Shown: piece after piece, positions 9,405 through 20,198 of the stretch
How positions within the stretch are numbered: the first letter of the stretch is position 1
Layout of the letters: every line of letters starts with the position of its first letter
Assembly: GCA_030374735.1 (NCBI GenBank)
Contig: JASCIV010000116.1
Coordinates: forward strand, 1 to 44,409
Source of the DNA: Gracilaria caudata
Lineage: Eukaryota; Rhodophyta; Florideophyceae; Gracilariales; Gracilariaceae
Length of the DNA: 44,409 nt
Direction of reading: 5' to 3'
Notes under the pieces: generated by a model
The model's database searches: none
Seen by the model: the letters and a program-made list of their open reading frames with translations, nothing else
What the model was told of the DNA's origin: nothing
Translations under genes and position numbers: made by a program

Positions 9405-11225
9405 TCACTTGACGGGACTCTCTGTCATCATTGACGCCCTTTTGGAACGCGTGCGGCCGTTGATCACCTTTGACTGAGTGTCCAACCCGTCTTCTTCTAT
9501 ACTGAATGATGCACTGTATAGGCGATCTAAGTATGACAGAAGCGCAATTATCTGTGCTCCAAGCAAAAGCTCCTCGTGGCCTTTGAGGTTCTCAGATTCG
9601 CTCAGTTCGTTCACGCAGCGCTCCAAGTCCAACACGTCCTTCTCGGACACAAATTCACTGCCTTTGTCGCAAACAAGTCGAAAAACTGGGGGCCCAAGAG
9701 GATAGTCAGGTTCTATGCCTATCATGCAATTAATTCTCAGAGCTTCGCGAGAGATAACCATGCACCATACTTCTGTGTATTTGCCCCCAGTTCCCTCCCT
9801 CGCCAACCTTTCATCCCCGGCCCAGTCCAGAGGGGGGAGTTTCACGAAGTCTTCCAGCTTGGACTTTGGTTCAGATCGTATCCCAATATCCAGCGGAAGC
9901 GCCGGAAGCTGCTTTGACAAGAGCAGCTCGATTTGTTTCTTAAGAGATACAATGCTCTTGAGGCGACTTCTAAGGGTCTCACATACATCTTTAAACCGTA
10001 CATGCCCGCTTAACTCCATTGCTCGAGATGGCCATTTAGCGAACTGAGACTCTTCGACGGTTCGAGCCCTGTGGGACTCAATCGGTAACATGCTAGATAT
10101 CCCGCAAACTACGTTGGCCCACACAAAAGGGCGAGACCCATGCGCTTTCGATAGATCAAACTTAAACGTTCCTCTCTCGAGGTAGGCATTACTCGGGTTG
10201 GGTGATTCTTCTCCAAAGTCGAAAGGATAAAGCATCTGAAGCTCTTTTGTTGGATATGAAGGCGTTTCAGTTCCCTCCGCTACGATGACAGAAGAAACGC
10301 TAACAATATTAAGGTTGACATGATACGAAAATTTGACCCGCAAAGCTTGTTCAATTCCCTCGCAATGTACATCAAGTTGAACTCGCATTGGATGAGTTGC
10401 ATATGGATCCTTTCGAATAGGCCTCTTAGGTGAATCTCCAAGAATTGAAACCGAGAGATCACCGAACGAATCTCGATAACCCATTGCTTGGCGAGCTAGA
10501 ACATACAGAGGAGCTGGTAGTTGCTGAGCTTCTGCGATTGTTGGACTTGATGCGTATGTTAGTGGCTTCTTTTGGATGAGGGATCTAAGTGGTTTGAGAT
10601 CTTTGTCGAGGGAACCAAGCAAGTTTGGCAAACCTCGAAGAGCAGATTTTGTGTCCTCAAGTTCCTTGCGTTTCATCTTCACTACATCTAGAACCGCCTC
10701 AACTTGCTTCTGCGCTTCTTTTCGTTTTAGTAGTTCGTTGCTCAGAATGTCCATTGTTTGCTGATGCTTGGCTGAGCCATCGTCCTCACTGGGAGTATTG
10801 ACATCTGGAAGATCCATATTGAGTTTTTTCATGTGACTAGAAGACCCACTTTCACACGATTTAATCTCATCTTGAAGCATTTTCATCTCGTACTTCAGGT
10901 TGTCAAGTCTTGATCGCGCGTTCAAAAGTTTGTCCTGCTCTTTGCGGCTTTCCTTCCGAGCATCATCAACTTGTCTAATAAGGAGATCATGGGAGCTCTT
11001 CAAACTCACAAACTGGCTTACAAGTTTGCGGGAAGTTTCTCGTAGGTGAGATTCAAAGGAAATCGCAGGCTGAGGACAACCGTTTTCGTTTAAGCCTGAC
11101 GCGGCATGTAGTGTCTCATCTCTGGCAGTAAGCAATATCGAATCTCTAAGCATGTTTATCGCGTGTTTAGAGCCTTCCAGCAGCAAACTCATGCTTTTCT
11201 CGTCGGTTGGGGCACTATTCCCCAT
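9405..11225 (-). CDS. THOC5: THO complex subunit 5 homolog
   Basis: The 606-residue single-exon product matches the THOC5/FMIP layout: an N-terminal helical part, a long coiled coil (~65-215) containing the family-type segment LKYEMKMLQDEIKSC, then a globular C-terminal half with PLYVLARQAMGYRDSFG and further beta-rich segments. In animals and plants THOC5 is a subunit of THO, the core of TREX, which couples transcription and splicing to nuclear mRNA export. The length is close to that of plant and animal homologs (~680-800), slightly short. The start MGNSAPTDEKS is the only upstream methionine in frame and lies 767 bases from the start of the divergent carrier gene. The call rests on recognised sequence pattern; a profile search would settle it. 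Confidence 0.78.
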   Translation of the reverse strand: MGNSAPTDEKSMSLLLEGSKHAINMLRDSILLTARDETLHAASGLNENGCPQPAISFESHLRETSRKLVSQFVSLKSSHDLLIRQVDDARKESRKEQDKLLNARSRLDNLKYEMKMLQDEIKSCESGSSSHMKKLNMDLPDVNTPSEDDGSAKHQQTMDILSNELLKRKEAQKQVEAVLDVVKMKRKELEDTKSALRGLPNLLGSLDKDLKPLRSLIQKKPLTYASSPTIAEAQQLPAPLYVLARQAMGYRDSFGDLSVSILGDSPKRPIRKDPYATHPMRVQLDVHCEGIEQALRVKFSYHVNLNIVSVSSVIVAEGTETPSYPTKELQMLYPFDFGEESPNPSNAYLERGTFKFDLSKAHGSRPFVWANVVCGISSMLPIESHRARTVEESQFAKWPSRAMELSGHVRFKDVCETLRSRLKSIVSLKKQIELLLSKQLPALPLDIGIRSEPKSKLEDFVKLPPLDWAGDERLAREGTGGKYTEVWCMVISREALRINCMIGIEPDYPLGPPVFRLVCDKGSEFVSEKDVLDLERCVNELSESENLKGHEELLLGAQIIALLSYLDRLYSASFSIEEDGLDTQSKVINGRTRSKRASMMTESPVK

Positions 11226-11992
11226 GTCGTGAATTTACCAGATGTGTCTCAACTTCTGATCAAATCCTCAATTCTCACGGCAAAACACTTATCTGAGCGT
11301 CTAGGTGACACTCTTTCTTGATCCAACCGAACGATATCCCCACAATCTCTGCTAGGCAGTTAAACGATTTAACCGGAATCGCAAATAACGGAAGTTGCGG
11401 TGAAGGCTTACCTTCTCCCAGTGTTTGAAAAGAGATGGTACAAGTAGCGGTTAAAAGTTATCGCTGGTCCTGCACAGAAGTTAACGTTTGTGGAAGAATT
11501 CCGTTACACGGGTTCCAAAGGGAAGGAGTTCAAGCTAGGAGACGAGCGTTGGATGGTGGCTTTGAAACCATCACCGAACAGCAAAAAAGAAATGAAATAA
11601 GAATGATCACTCGTCCCCGAACCGAAAACGATTTGGCTATTGAGCTTTTGCCCATGGGGTAGAACGCTACAGTACCTTTGTAATGCACAGCGATAAAAAG
11701 CCCTCAAAAATACTCTTCTAAATGATAAAACTACCAAGACGGCTAACCAGCGTATGAAGGACACCTTTTTCTCCAAAAACTCGTCCCAGCTTCCAGAATT
11801 TGTCCTACAGCGAAGAAACCCAGATTCTACGGCTTTTAATGCACCTTTCTTTTGCGATGTCTTTATCTATGGTTGCAGAATAAACATCATTGTTGAGTTC
11901 GCTCATATGCTCAATTCCCGAAGAACAAGCGTTCGCGACGCCGGGAAAACGGAATTCGATGCATTACGTCATAATTTCAGTCCTCGTCGACC
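11226..11992. promoter_or_regulatory. Divergent promoter region, THOC5 / mitochondrial carrier
   Basis: This 767-base gap separates two divergently transcribed genes. I see no gene in it; short ORFs (11435-11662 and 11504-11776) oppose each other and show no family resemblance. It must hold both promoters and the carrier's 5' untranslated region. Confidence 0.45.
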
Positions 11993-13425
11993 ATGGATCA
12001 CTCAAGAACAGCAAAGGATGCCGTCGGTGAATCGTCTCCAGCTGTTCCATATGCCTCTCTTAGGTCGTTCATGGCGGGAGCTATTTCTGGAGCGGTGGCG
12101 AAGACAGCGGTTGCACCACTTGACAGGTGCGTTGCGAGGAAACTGCGAACATTCACTTAATTCGCCCTTCATTAGAACCTGAAATGTGCTTGGTCTGAGC
12201 GAATTAGGAAATATCTGTTTGTTGCAAAGTTATACACATATCTCTGACACCCCATATCTCTGTCAAAACAACCAAATCACAATGTTGGATTCTTTTTGTA
12301 TAGAACAAAGATCCTTATGCAAATCTCTCAGATGTACGGCTGGCAAGATTATCGCGGATCCGTATGGAACTCAATGAAAACCATATGGAGAACTGAGGGA
12401 TTCTTTGGATTCTTTCGCGGGAACTCGGCTACAATTGCGCGCATTATGCCCTATGCTGCTGTTCAGTACTCTGCTTTCGAATTCTACCACCGAGCACTCT
12501 CAGATTACATCTTTCGGTCTGACTCACCTAATTCCTTAAAGCGCTTTATGGCTGGTGCGATGGCCGGTTCAACCAGTGTACTGTGCACCTACCCTTTTGA
12601 CCTCGCTCGAACAGTCTTGGCCGTTCGAGTGGCGCATGCATCCCCAACCCAGCCGATAAGATATCCTGGAATTGTGATGACATTGCACTCGATTGTGCGA
12701 GAAGAAGGGATCAGTGGTATCTACCGTGGCATGTATCCAACATTGGCTGGAGTAATTCCGTATGCCGGGACAAGCTTTCTTACGTATGGGGTTTTCAGAA
12801 GGGCTGCAGATCGTCGTGGCATCTCTGATGCATTTCCGATTACTACGTCTCTGGTGTGTGGAGGAACCGCCGGTCTTGGTGAGTTACATTTCCTCATTTG
12901 AAACTCCGCCATGCCATTGGAGCCAGTGTGAGAACGACTTAACCACTAACCCATTCTACTTGAACATCTGAAGTTGCTCAGTGCTGTACATATCCTTTCG
13001 ACCTGGTGCGGCGAAGACTACAGGCGCTCCACAAGCCGGACCTAATGACTGACCAGGAAAGAGTAAGTGCCACGAGTTATTTCTCAAATCTGATTTCAAC
13101 AGCTATTGCGTCGGTACTAACTAGATACGATCCTTTCACTTTTAACGTGGAATGCCTTTAATACCGCTCGTCCTTCTTTTCTTCGGTTGGTCTTTTTAAG
13201 GCTTTTATCAATGCAGCAAGCAAACACAGCCGTTTTGGAAACATATCCATCATTCGCGCAGTCTCATTCATAATCAACACTGAAGGAATTCGTGGATTGT
13301 ATCGTGGAATTCAGGTCAACTTTCTCAAGACTGCACCGGCTATGTCAATCAGCTTCACCTGCTACGATAGACTTAGATCTGCCCTCGGTGTTCCTCCGGG
13401 CAAATACTCAGCTACAAGAGGCTGA
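11993..13425 (+). CDS. Mitochondrial carrier, coenzyme A carrier-like (4 exons)
   Basis: Exons at 11993-12126, 12304-12878, 12974-13062 and 13201-13425 join in phase to a 340-residue protein; all three introns begin GTGCGT, GTGAGT or GTAAGT and end AG. The product has the three ~100-residue repeats of the SLC25 family, each with a Px[DE]xx[RK]-type signature: APLDRTKILMQ, YPFDLART and YPFDLVRRRLQ, and six expected membrane helices. The first repeat (APLDRTKI, then FFRGNSATIARIMPYAAVQ) is closest in memory to SLC25A42/Leu5-type carriers, which import coenzyme A or adenosine 3',5'-diphosphate into the mitochondrial matrix. Substrate is inferred from these motifs; related ADP/ATP or thiamine-pyrophosphate carriers are the alternatives. 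The gene is tail-to-tail with the PHD-finger gene, 71 bases away. Confidence 0.87.
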
Positions 13426-13496
13426 TGGTGCTCCTTTGATGAATCTACAATCGCCTGAGTCAGAATCTGTAACGCGAAAGGCTCCAAATGTGAACC

Positions 13497-15689
13497 CTAC
13501 ATACTAAAGTTAGGGGTTTTACCGTCGATCAGCTCCCGTTCTTTTAAACCAATGGAAGGTTTGAGAACTCCTGATCTTAGAAACTCGACGTTTTTGTTCC
13601 GAGCTTGAATTTCAGCTTCGCTCAAAGGAGGTCGCGGACGATAACGGCTTCGGCTGCTAGCAGTGGTTGATTTCAATAACTTCCGTGATGAACGTGAATT
13701 GTATCTCTTGGTCTGGCGCCAAGTTGGGACCACCGGTGATACATGAGAGTGCCATTCCCGAGTCGCTCCCGAATCGGATCGAGCACGGGCGACAGCAAGC
13801 CCGGAACCCTTGGCCCTTTCAAGCCGAGGAGATCTCCTCAGCGCCTGAGCAGTGACGCAATTGAGACTGCGATTTGTCACATCATCTACGCAAAAGGTAC
13901 ATATGAAATGCTTATTCGTGACAGAGTTTGCTCCTCTGAGATGCGTAGCAAATTCTTCATCCAGAGCTACGCACTCCAAATGACTCCAGTAACCGCAGAG
14001 ACCGCACTGTAACAAGGCTCTCCCTGCTCGCACGTCTCGACCGCTCGACTTCGGTGATTGACATCCACATCTTATCTCATGGTTTGCGGAGCCGCCGTCT
14101 TGCACAGAACTATTAAACAACTCACTGGGGATGTCCTCGACAACTCCCACATCTTCCTTCGTTTTTGGAAACAAATCTTCTGCCCCTTGTTGAAATATAG
14201 TTCCTTCTGTGATCTTGCGGTCTGCCCATCGCTTCGGTTTTGACTTCTTCCTAGAACCTTGATTGCGAGCTGTTAGCAATGTCTTCTTTATCTTGAGCTC
14301 ACCAAAAGACTGAAGCATTGCTTGAACCTCATTCTTGTGCTCGTCTGCCATTTCATCACATTCGTTCATAACAAGCTTGTCTACATCTCCATCAACCCCA
14401 TCATCCTCTGATGCAAAAGGAAATCGCGCTGCTGACTTGAATCTTTCCAAGATGTTCGTCTCGCTCTCGGATATCACCTCGCGTAGTCGCTCCGTTGAAT
14501 GTTGCGCACTATCGGTAGAACGACCATGTGAGTCACGAAACCGTCGGGCTTTCTTCCGCATGCGATGGCGTAAACCATTACTAGGAGACTTGCTAAAAGT
14601 ATCCTTCATCATTGTGTTTTTATAAAGGAAGTCGCTCGAAGACCTAGGTCGTTTGGAAGGAGTTAGTCCTGTGGCCAAGTTGAATATGTCCTCATTCCCT
14701 CCAGAATCCGGTTCGAATATTGAAGAACTGTCGTTGTATTGGGGGCCAGCTCGTGGAATAGGGATGTCCTCTACAACCTGTTGAGGATGGCGCTCACGCG
14801 GTATAGAAACGGTGCGTTTACCTGAAACACTCCGTCTCCTTAAAGGGCTTCCGATGTTACCATTGAGAATTGTTACCCTTTCCAAGTCCTTTCGCAATTC
14901 ATCTTCCCAACATGGTGGTCTTGTGTCCCAGATGATCTCCTTGTTTCTAGCTTTTTTGAGGGGCACCGGCTCGGTTTGAAGAGCAAAACTCCGTGTGAGC
15001 CGCCTCACGGAATTCAATCCCGATACGTGCTTGCTTGGGGGCTCGAGTCGGTTCGCAACGGAGGAGCTGCTCTTCTTTTCGCTGTTATTGCCAGTACGAG
15101 CGGACACAGACTCTCTACTTGTTTGAGGCGTGTCTACATCGTCAGGTGGTGAGGCATAGCGCTCAGCAGCATCATGATCCGAGACTGAAAGATGTCCGTT
15201 CAGGTCTGAATTCGAGACTGTGCAAGGGTTTGTACTTAGCGGCTTCGACTTTGCTGACTTTGCTTTTGTACGGTGGTCCGAGGTGACAGACGATGAGTAA
15301 TCGACCTGCGCAGCACAGGCTATTTGGTCCTTTTCCCGTTCCGCTTGTGGAGATGTGGCTTCGACTCGAACGCTTATGCTCCGCTGCGCTTCAGCTTCCT
15401 CAAGATCTTCCGAGTCAGTGAGATCGATGGAGATGACTTTCCGGGAAGCTCTAGTCAACGAACGCGAGGGAACTGAACTCCTGAACAAAGAATCACGCTT
15501 GACGTACTGAAAAAGTTTGATATGAGCCCATGGAATGGTGTGAACAGTGGTATCACCAATGAATTTGAGCTTGACGAAACGATTGTTATTTTGGTTAGCA
15601 TCCTCGAGGACTCTTGCTGCCCGCCATTGGCAAGTGTTTGGTCTACGGGCCTGCACCTCCTCATTGACCGACACCACCTTCATTGGCAT
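13497..15689 (-). CDS. PHD-finger chromatin-associated protein
   Basis: A 730-residue protein when started at the methionine at 15689 (MPMKVVSVNEE); the frame stays open to 15815 and an upstream exon is possible, because TTTTTGCGCAG just before this ATG could be a splice acceptor. Near the N-terminus a short beta-rich segment (…GDTTVHTIPWAHIKLFQY) resembles a Tudor or Agenet fold (tentative). VISIDLTDSEDLEE (~83-96) is a good SUMO-interaction motif. The middle is disordered and basic. At ~538-603 lies a PHD finger: CGC, then QCGLCGYWSHLEC, then FICTFC, of the C-x-C type seen in MLL5/Set3 proteins, which bind methylated histone H3. No catalytic domain is visible, so I infer a chromatin reader or adaptor. 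Confidence 0.75.
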   Translation of the reverse strand: MPMKVVSVNEEVQARRPNTCQWRAARVLEDANQNNNRFVKLKFIGDTTVHTIPWAHIKLFQYVKRDSLFRSSVPSRSLTRASRKVISIDLTDSEDLEEAEAQRSISVRVEATSPQAEREKDQIACAAQVDYSSSVTSDHRTKAKSAKSKPLSTNPCTVSNSDLNGHLSVSDHDAAERYASPPDDVDTPQTSRESVSARTGNNSEKKSSSSVANRLEPPSKHVSGLNSVRRLTRSFALQTEPVPLKKARNKEIIWDTRPPCWEDELRKDLERVTILNGNIGSPLRRRSVSGKRTVSIPRERHPQQVVEDIPIPRAGPQYNDSSSIFEPDSGGNEDIFNLATGLTPSKRPRSSSDFLYKNTMMKDTFSKSPSNGLRHRMRKKARRFRDSHGRSTDSAQHSTERLREVISESETNILERFKSAARFPFASEDDGVDGDVDKLVMNECDEMADEHKNEVQAMLQSFGELKIKKTLLTARNQGSRKKSKPKRWADRKITEGTIFQQGAEDLFPKTKEDVGVVEDIPSELFNSSVQDGGSANHEIRCGCQSPKSSGRDVRAGRALLQCGLCGYWSHLECVALDEEFATHLRGANSVTNKHFICTFCVDDVTNRSLNCVTAQALRRSPRLERAKGSGLAVARARSDSGATREWHSHVSPVVPTWRQTKRYNSRSSRKLLKSTTASSRSRYRPRPPLSEAEIQARNKNVEFLRSGVLKPSIGLKERELIDGKTPNFSM

Positions 15690-16435
15690 TCTGCGCAAAA
15701 ATGTGACGGAGTTGACGCGAAAATCATCTGCCGACAAAGCATTCGCGCCCAAGTGAAAAAGAGTGCAATATACACGCTTGTTACAATCACAAAGGCGCTC
15801 GAAAAGGAGAATCAAGGATTAGTAGAAGGGAGGAACAGGTTCTTTCGAAACTGCTCTCTCCGGAATGTCAAAAGAGTAATCCAAGCACTTCCAGCGACGG
15901 CTGGAAGAGCAGGAAAATGCAATCTCGACAAGAAGCTGTGGGTGACGGATTGTGCTACGTTGCCGAGAAGCTGTGTCAGTCTAAGAGATAGCGGCTATCC
16001 GTCGATGAAGGCCGCAGTCGTATGATTCGCAGCAGCAGTAAGACACGGCTGAAGGAAGATTTGAATGAGGGGCTCGCTCCACGCAAAAGAACGCGGTCGG
16101 CGTAACAAACGAAGCTCAAGACCGTTTGCGTTCTTGAAAGGGTAAAGCATGCACTGATCTTCTGCGCATCCACGTTGTGGAATGCCCCCCTTGTTGGGTG
16201 CACGCAGACAGAAAACAGAAGAGGGGCCATTTATGATTGGGCTGCTTCGTCGCTCGCCAATGTGTCCTAGGATGTGTCTATGCCAACACGATAGATGCGG
16301 CGTGCCTTTCGTAAGCCGATCCCTGTCCTCGCCCATCTCCGAATCCCACGCGGCGAATTAAGCTGAGCCACGGCCTACGGTGAAGTCCAGCACCATGTTA
16401 TGATCGCCATCACCCCTCCGAGACCCATTCCCATC
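15690..16435. promoter_or_regulatory. Divergent promoter region, PHD protein / translocator
   Basis: The gap lies between two divergently transcribed genes. The part next to 15689 may include a 5' exon of the PHD-finger gene. Opposing ORFs at 15522-16025 (+) and 15995-16336 (-) have no recognisable content. Confidence 0.4.
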
Positions 16436-18202
16436 ATGTCTCCCCGCGCATCAGCGTTCGTGTCACCGGCAGCCTTGCCAATTAACCCCCATCCTCCCTC
16501 GCTCTCGTCCGCATCCTCGCGCTGGATGCGAAGTAGAGTCCTTCCCAACCGTATCGCAGTTAGAGTTCATCATGCCGCCTCCAATTATCGTCTCGATCCG
16601 CGAATGGCTGCGGTCGGTGCCGGCCAGAAATCAGAAACGCCTGCAAGCGAAGCCGATGCTGCTTTAGAGAAGAAGTATTTGCAATGGCGTATCCGTATCT
16701 TCTATTCCATATTCACTGGCTACGCTTCTTTCTATTTGACTCGTAACTCTTTCACTTATGTCGCACCTGTAATGAGACAAGCGCTGGGATTCTCTTTAGA
16801 GCAACTGGGCATCATTATGTCTGTATTCCCTTTAGCTTATGGTTTCTCTAAGCTCGTTGCTGGTATTTTGTCTGACAGATTCTCCACTCGTCTGTTCATG
16901 TCTGTAGGACTTGCCATCACAGGCGTCATCAATATTCTTTTTGGCTTTCAAACCAGTTTGTATGCTTTTATAGCACTGTGGCTCGCCAACGGTTTGTTCC
17001 AGGCAGCTGGGGCTCCTCCGTGTGCCAAGTTGCTCACCACGTGGTATTCCCGCTCAGAACGGGGCACGTGGTGGGGGTTTTGGAATACTAGTCATAACAC
17101 TGGTGGTTTTCTTATTCCATTGCTCGCTGGTTACTGCGCCCGTGCTTTTGGGTGGCAATACGGTATGATTGTGCCTGGTGTGATATCTATTTTTATGGGT
17201 CTCTTTTTGTTTAATCGCCTACGCGACAACCCGGAAGCTGTCGGATTACCACCAGTCGATGAGGCTGACGTCCAAGAGGGCAAAAACAAGCAAGACAAAG
17301 AAAAGAAGTTAGAGGATGATCTGACGCCGAGACAAAAATTGTTCAAGTATGTTCTTTCAAACCCTTATGTATGGTTGCTTGCCGTAAGCTACTTTTTCGT
17401 GTATTTCGTGAGGCAGGGAGTTAGTAGTTGGGCCCATATATTTCTTCTTGACTACAAAGGGGTTGGCAATGCTCAGGAGGCTGCCTTCAGAGTAAGTGGA
17501 ATGGAAATTGGTGGACTGTTAGGATCACTAGTATCCGGGTGGGCAAGCGATAAGATGATGCGCGGACGTCGAATTCCCATTATTGTCCTTTGGCTACTGG
17601 GTGTCATGGCAAGTGTTGCCTGTTTGTGGTTCGTCCCAGCAGCATGGAGATACGCCAGCTGGTTGGCTGTCTTCTGCATCGGGTTCTTCATTTATGGGCC
17701 TCAGATGCTTGTTGGTTTGGCTGGAGCCGAGATCGTTGACAAGTCCGCAGTATCGTCAACAATTGGATTACTTGGTTGGATTGCTTACCTTGGGGCTGCC
17801 GTCTCTGGGTATCCGCTCACCAAAATCGTTAGCAAGCTCGGATGGGGTGCTTACTTCGCTTCCTTGATCGGCTTTGCTGGGACTGCCATGGTTCTGCTGC
17901 TACCCATGTGGAGACTCGGGATGGGCTCTAAGAAGAAGCCCATGCCTAAGGTTCCTGAAGTTCGACCTGCAGTACCTGGGGTTCCCGCGGTGGCAGCTGT
18001 TGGCGCTCCTGCAGGTGGTTTGGTGGCGGTGCCCAGTACCGTCAAATTTGTTACATGTAGCACTTGCGCGGGAACCGGATCTGTCATGAGATTAGAATGT
18101 GGGCCTGCTACCCCGTCTCAAACCCTCAGCTGCAAATATCTAGAGACCCCTTGTCCTTGGTGCGGTGGGAGCGGTTACCTTCAAGCAGCCAACGGATTTT
18201 GA
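16436..18202 (+). CDS. UhpC-type hexose-phosphate translocator with zinc-finger-like tail
   Basis: A 588-residue major facilitator of the organophosphate:phosphate antiporter family (UhpT/UhpC/GlpT). About 12 membrane segments span residues ~80-490, with family-type stretches SFYLTRNSFTYVAPVM, YGFSKLVAGILSDR and GLFQAAGAPPCAKL. An ~80-residue Ser/Pro/Arg-rich leader starting MSPRASAFVSP, with an early Phe and almost no acidic residues, looks like a plastid transit peptide, so I prefer the ATG at 16436 over 16400. UhpC-type proteins in algae, thought to come from Chlamydiae, exchange glucose 6-phosphate for phosphate across plastid membranes. Unusually, after the last helix comes a Pro/Val/Ala linker and two CxxCxGxG motifs (CSTCAGTG, CPWCGGSG), as in DnaJ-type zinc fingers. 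The gene is single-exon. Confidence 0.87.
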   Translation: MSPRASAFVSPAALPINPHPPSLSSASSRWMRSRVLPNRIAVRVHHAASNYRLDPRMAAVGAGQKSETPASEADAALEKKYLQWRIRIFYSIFTGYASFYLTRNSFTYVAPVMRQALGFSLEQLGIIMSVFPLAYGFSKLVAGILSDRFSTRLFMSVGLAITGVINILFGFQTSLYAFIALWLANGLFQAAGAPPCAKLLTTWYSRSERGTWWGFWNTSHNTGGFLIPLLAGYCARAFGWQYGMIVPGVISIFMGLFLFNRLRDNPEAVGLPPVDEADVQEGKNKQDKEKKLEDDLTPRQKLFKYVLSNPYVWLLAVSYFFVYFVRQGVSSWAHIFLLDYKGVGNAQEAAFRVSGMEIGGLLGSLVSGWASDKMMRGRRIPIIVLWLLGVMASVACLWFVPAAWRYASWLAVFCIGFFIYGPQMLVGLAGAEIVDKSAVSSTIGLLGWIAYLGAAVSGYPLTKIVSKLGWGAYFASLIGFAGTAMVLLLPMWRLGMGSKKKPMPKVPEVRPAVPGVPAVAAVGAPAGGLVAVPSTVKFVTCSTCAGTGSVMRLECGPATPSQTLSCKYLETPCPWCGGSGYLQAANGF

Positions 18203-19615
18203 ACAACATCTCGAACTGAAGAATATATCGGCGCCGTCACGCGCTCGCGTTGAGACAGCGGCAACCACAGTTCGTCGTCATCAGCCATTCTTATCTTCGT
18301 TCGCAACTCTTGATTCATCCTAATAGAAGAGACCAAAAAGCTCCGCTCTACTTTGGACAGTGAACACTTCGGTCAGCTTCTTCGGGCAGGAGTGGGCTAT
18401 GGAACTGTGATTTATTTCGCAAACGATGAAGCTTTTCTTCCCTTTCCAGGGATGCGGTGCAACGTTAACTCTCTCTCCAGTCACTGGGAGTGCGAACGAT
18501 TTCAGAGCAGTGTAGAGCGACTTTAGAATGTTAGGATACCGTGTCGATATCAAATTCCGCATGATACCACCGCCTCGGACATATTCCTCTTGTACTCTCA
18601 CAGCTCTCATCCCTTAAAAGAAATCCCTGAGCCACGGGCTTCCCAAACAAACCACCTGACGGACCTGCGGAAAAGTGTGGGCGCCACAAAGTTAACTTGT
18701 TGGCAACTGCTGCACATCCCGTGCCGATTACTGATGAACAGACAAGGAGTACTCGGTATTATTATCATTGGACTTGTAAAAAAACTTGAAACAGTTTCGC
18801 ATGAGCAAGGGTTCGTAACGCAGAAAGACAGAGTACACATGCAAGAAGCACATAGTAGATGTCGTAGAGCCAGGAGGAGTAACTATATCCCTCTGACAAG
18901 TATCGCCAGACATGCAGTCTCATAATTCAGAGCAATGAATTCAAACCAAGAAAGAAACAAGAACCATTGTCCCTGAAGCCTATCAAAAGTGCCCACCACT
19001 GTTACGTGCTTTCGATCTAATTCCACTATCCATTTTCATCTGCAACACAGCTCCTTTAATATGATTTGATTCTAAGTCAAGGTATCTGTCCACGGCATTG
19101 GACAGATGTTTATCTCGGAAGTAATGCGTCGAATTCGTAAGGCTCGAAACCCCTCATATACTCGAAGTCACTACCGCCAGCACCTGGTTCCATTCTGGAA
19201 AGGCCCGTTCTCAACGCAGAACTCAATTGCGGATAGTAGAAAGCTTCAAAATGACGATGTCGAACATCCTCCATACAGCCCCGGTATCCGCCATACGATG
19301 CGCCGCCTTCTTTGTCTCCGATTATGTTAAATGTTCCGCTAATTATTCGATGAGATGATTCATCTGGCACTGCCTAGTAGTGCATGCAACCTGCAACCTC
19401 AACAGATGACAATTAGCGGAACATTTGCGAAGTGTGAAGTTTTTGATAGGTAATGTCTTCCATAAAACTGTTTATCGTATCTAGACTTGCAAACGTGAAA
19501 CCTTTGCTGCTTTCTCTCCCGCAAGGGATGCAGCAGATGTTATCGCAAATAGAAGCCGAAGTTGCTCTTTCGCTGTTCCAAAGTATGTGGCCCACATACA
19601 AACTCTGAGCTTGCA
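18203..19615. other. Gene-poor stretch left of the repeat island
   Basis: I see no gene I can defend. Two minus-strand ORFs, 18320-18610 (96 codons, containing KGKKSFIVCEINHSS) and 19110-19370 (86 codons, containing YGGYRGCMEDVRHRHFEAFYY), have non-random-looking composition but no family resemblance and could be exons or relics. The stretch separates the translocator gene from the repeat clusters. Confidence 0.45.
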
Positions 19616-19618
19616 CCC

Positions 19619-19660
19619 GTTTGGTACTGGTTTGGTACTGGTTTGGTACTGGTTTGGTAT
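19619..19660 (+). repeat. 11-base tandem repeat (GTTTGGTACTG)
   Basis: The unit GTTTGGTACTG is repeated head to tail about 3.8 times without mismatch. It lies immediately left of the first GATTGCAATC cluster. Perfect conservation suggests recent expansion. Confidence 0.9.
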
Positions 19661-19692
19661 GCATCTATTGCGCAGAAAGGTGTTTTGCAAAA

Positions 19693-19858
19693 CAGGGGTT
19701 GGTGCAATCCGATTGCAGCGGATTGCAACCCACCTTCGAGCTTCCAATCTCAATTGCAATCCTCTTCATCTTGCGCAATCTCGAATGCAATTATTGACTT
19801 CCGTGACAATCGGATTGCAATCCAATATCATTTCTGCAATCGGATTGCAATCTCACCA
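19693..19858 (-). repeat. GATTGCAATC palindrome cluster 1
   Basis: The cluster opens with CAGGGGTTGGTGCAATCC and carries several full or partial copies of the palindrome GATTGCAATC, often as GCAATCGGATTGCAATC, ending near 19855. Its opening is the reverse complement of the close of cluster 2 (20790-20804), so the two are in opposite orientation. Confidence 0.85.
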
Positions 19859-20113
19859 AAGCTAGAGGAACGAAAACAACATGCAACAAACTTTACCAAA
19901 GCAATTCAACACATTAGTATACTAAGCAGAAACACTTTCCACATTCTGCTTTAGGAGATAAACAGCTTTGTGAACAAGTTCACAGTCCCAAAACCTTTCG
20001 TGGACTCTAAAAAAATGGTTCAAAGAGTTGCAGCGTAGTCTGCATGCGGTTTTGGATCAAGATATTGTCCGCAATCAAGCACAAACGTTCGATCATGGCG
20101 GTAAAACCTAATT

Positions 20114-20198
20114 CCTAAAGAGAGAAAGCTTTCTTTGAAAGCTTTACTGCAGCTTAGTAATTAGAAGCTGCTGTCCACAATAAAGAAGAAGAAGAAGG
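20114..20198 (+). repeat. Degenerate copy C of an ~90-base repeat module
   Basis: Starting CCTAAAGAGAGAAAGC and ending in AAGAAGAAGAAGG, this aligns by eye with the modules at 20410 and 21025. It contains a perfect hairpin, AAAGCTTTC-TTT-GAAAGCTTT. Unlike the other two copies it is not directly followed by a GATTGCAATC cluster. Confidence 0.55.

Noticed and set aside
9089..9412. 107-codon plus-strand ORF
   Set aside because: It runs into the THOC5 3' end on the other strand and shows no recognisable feature.
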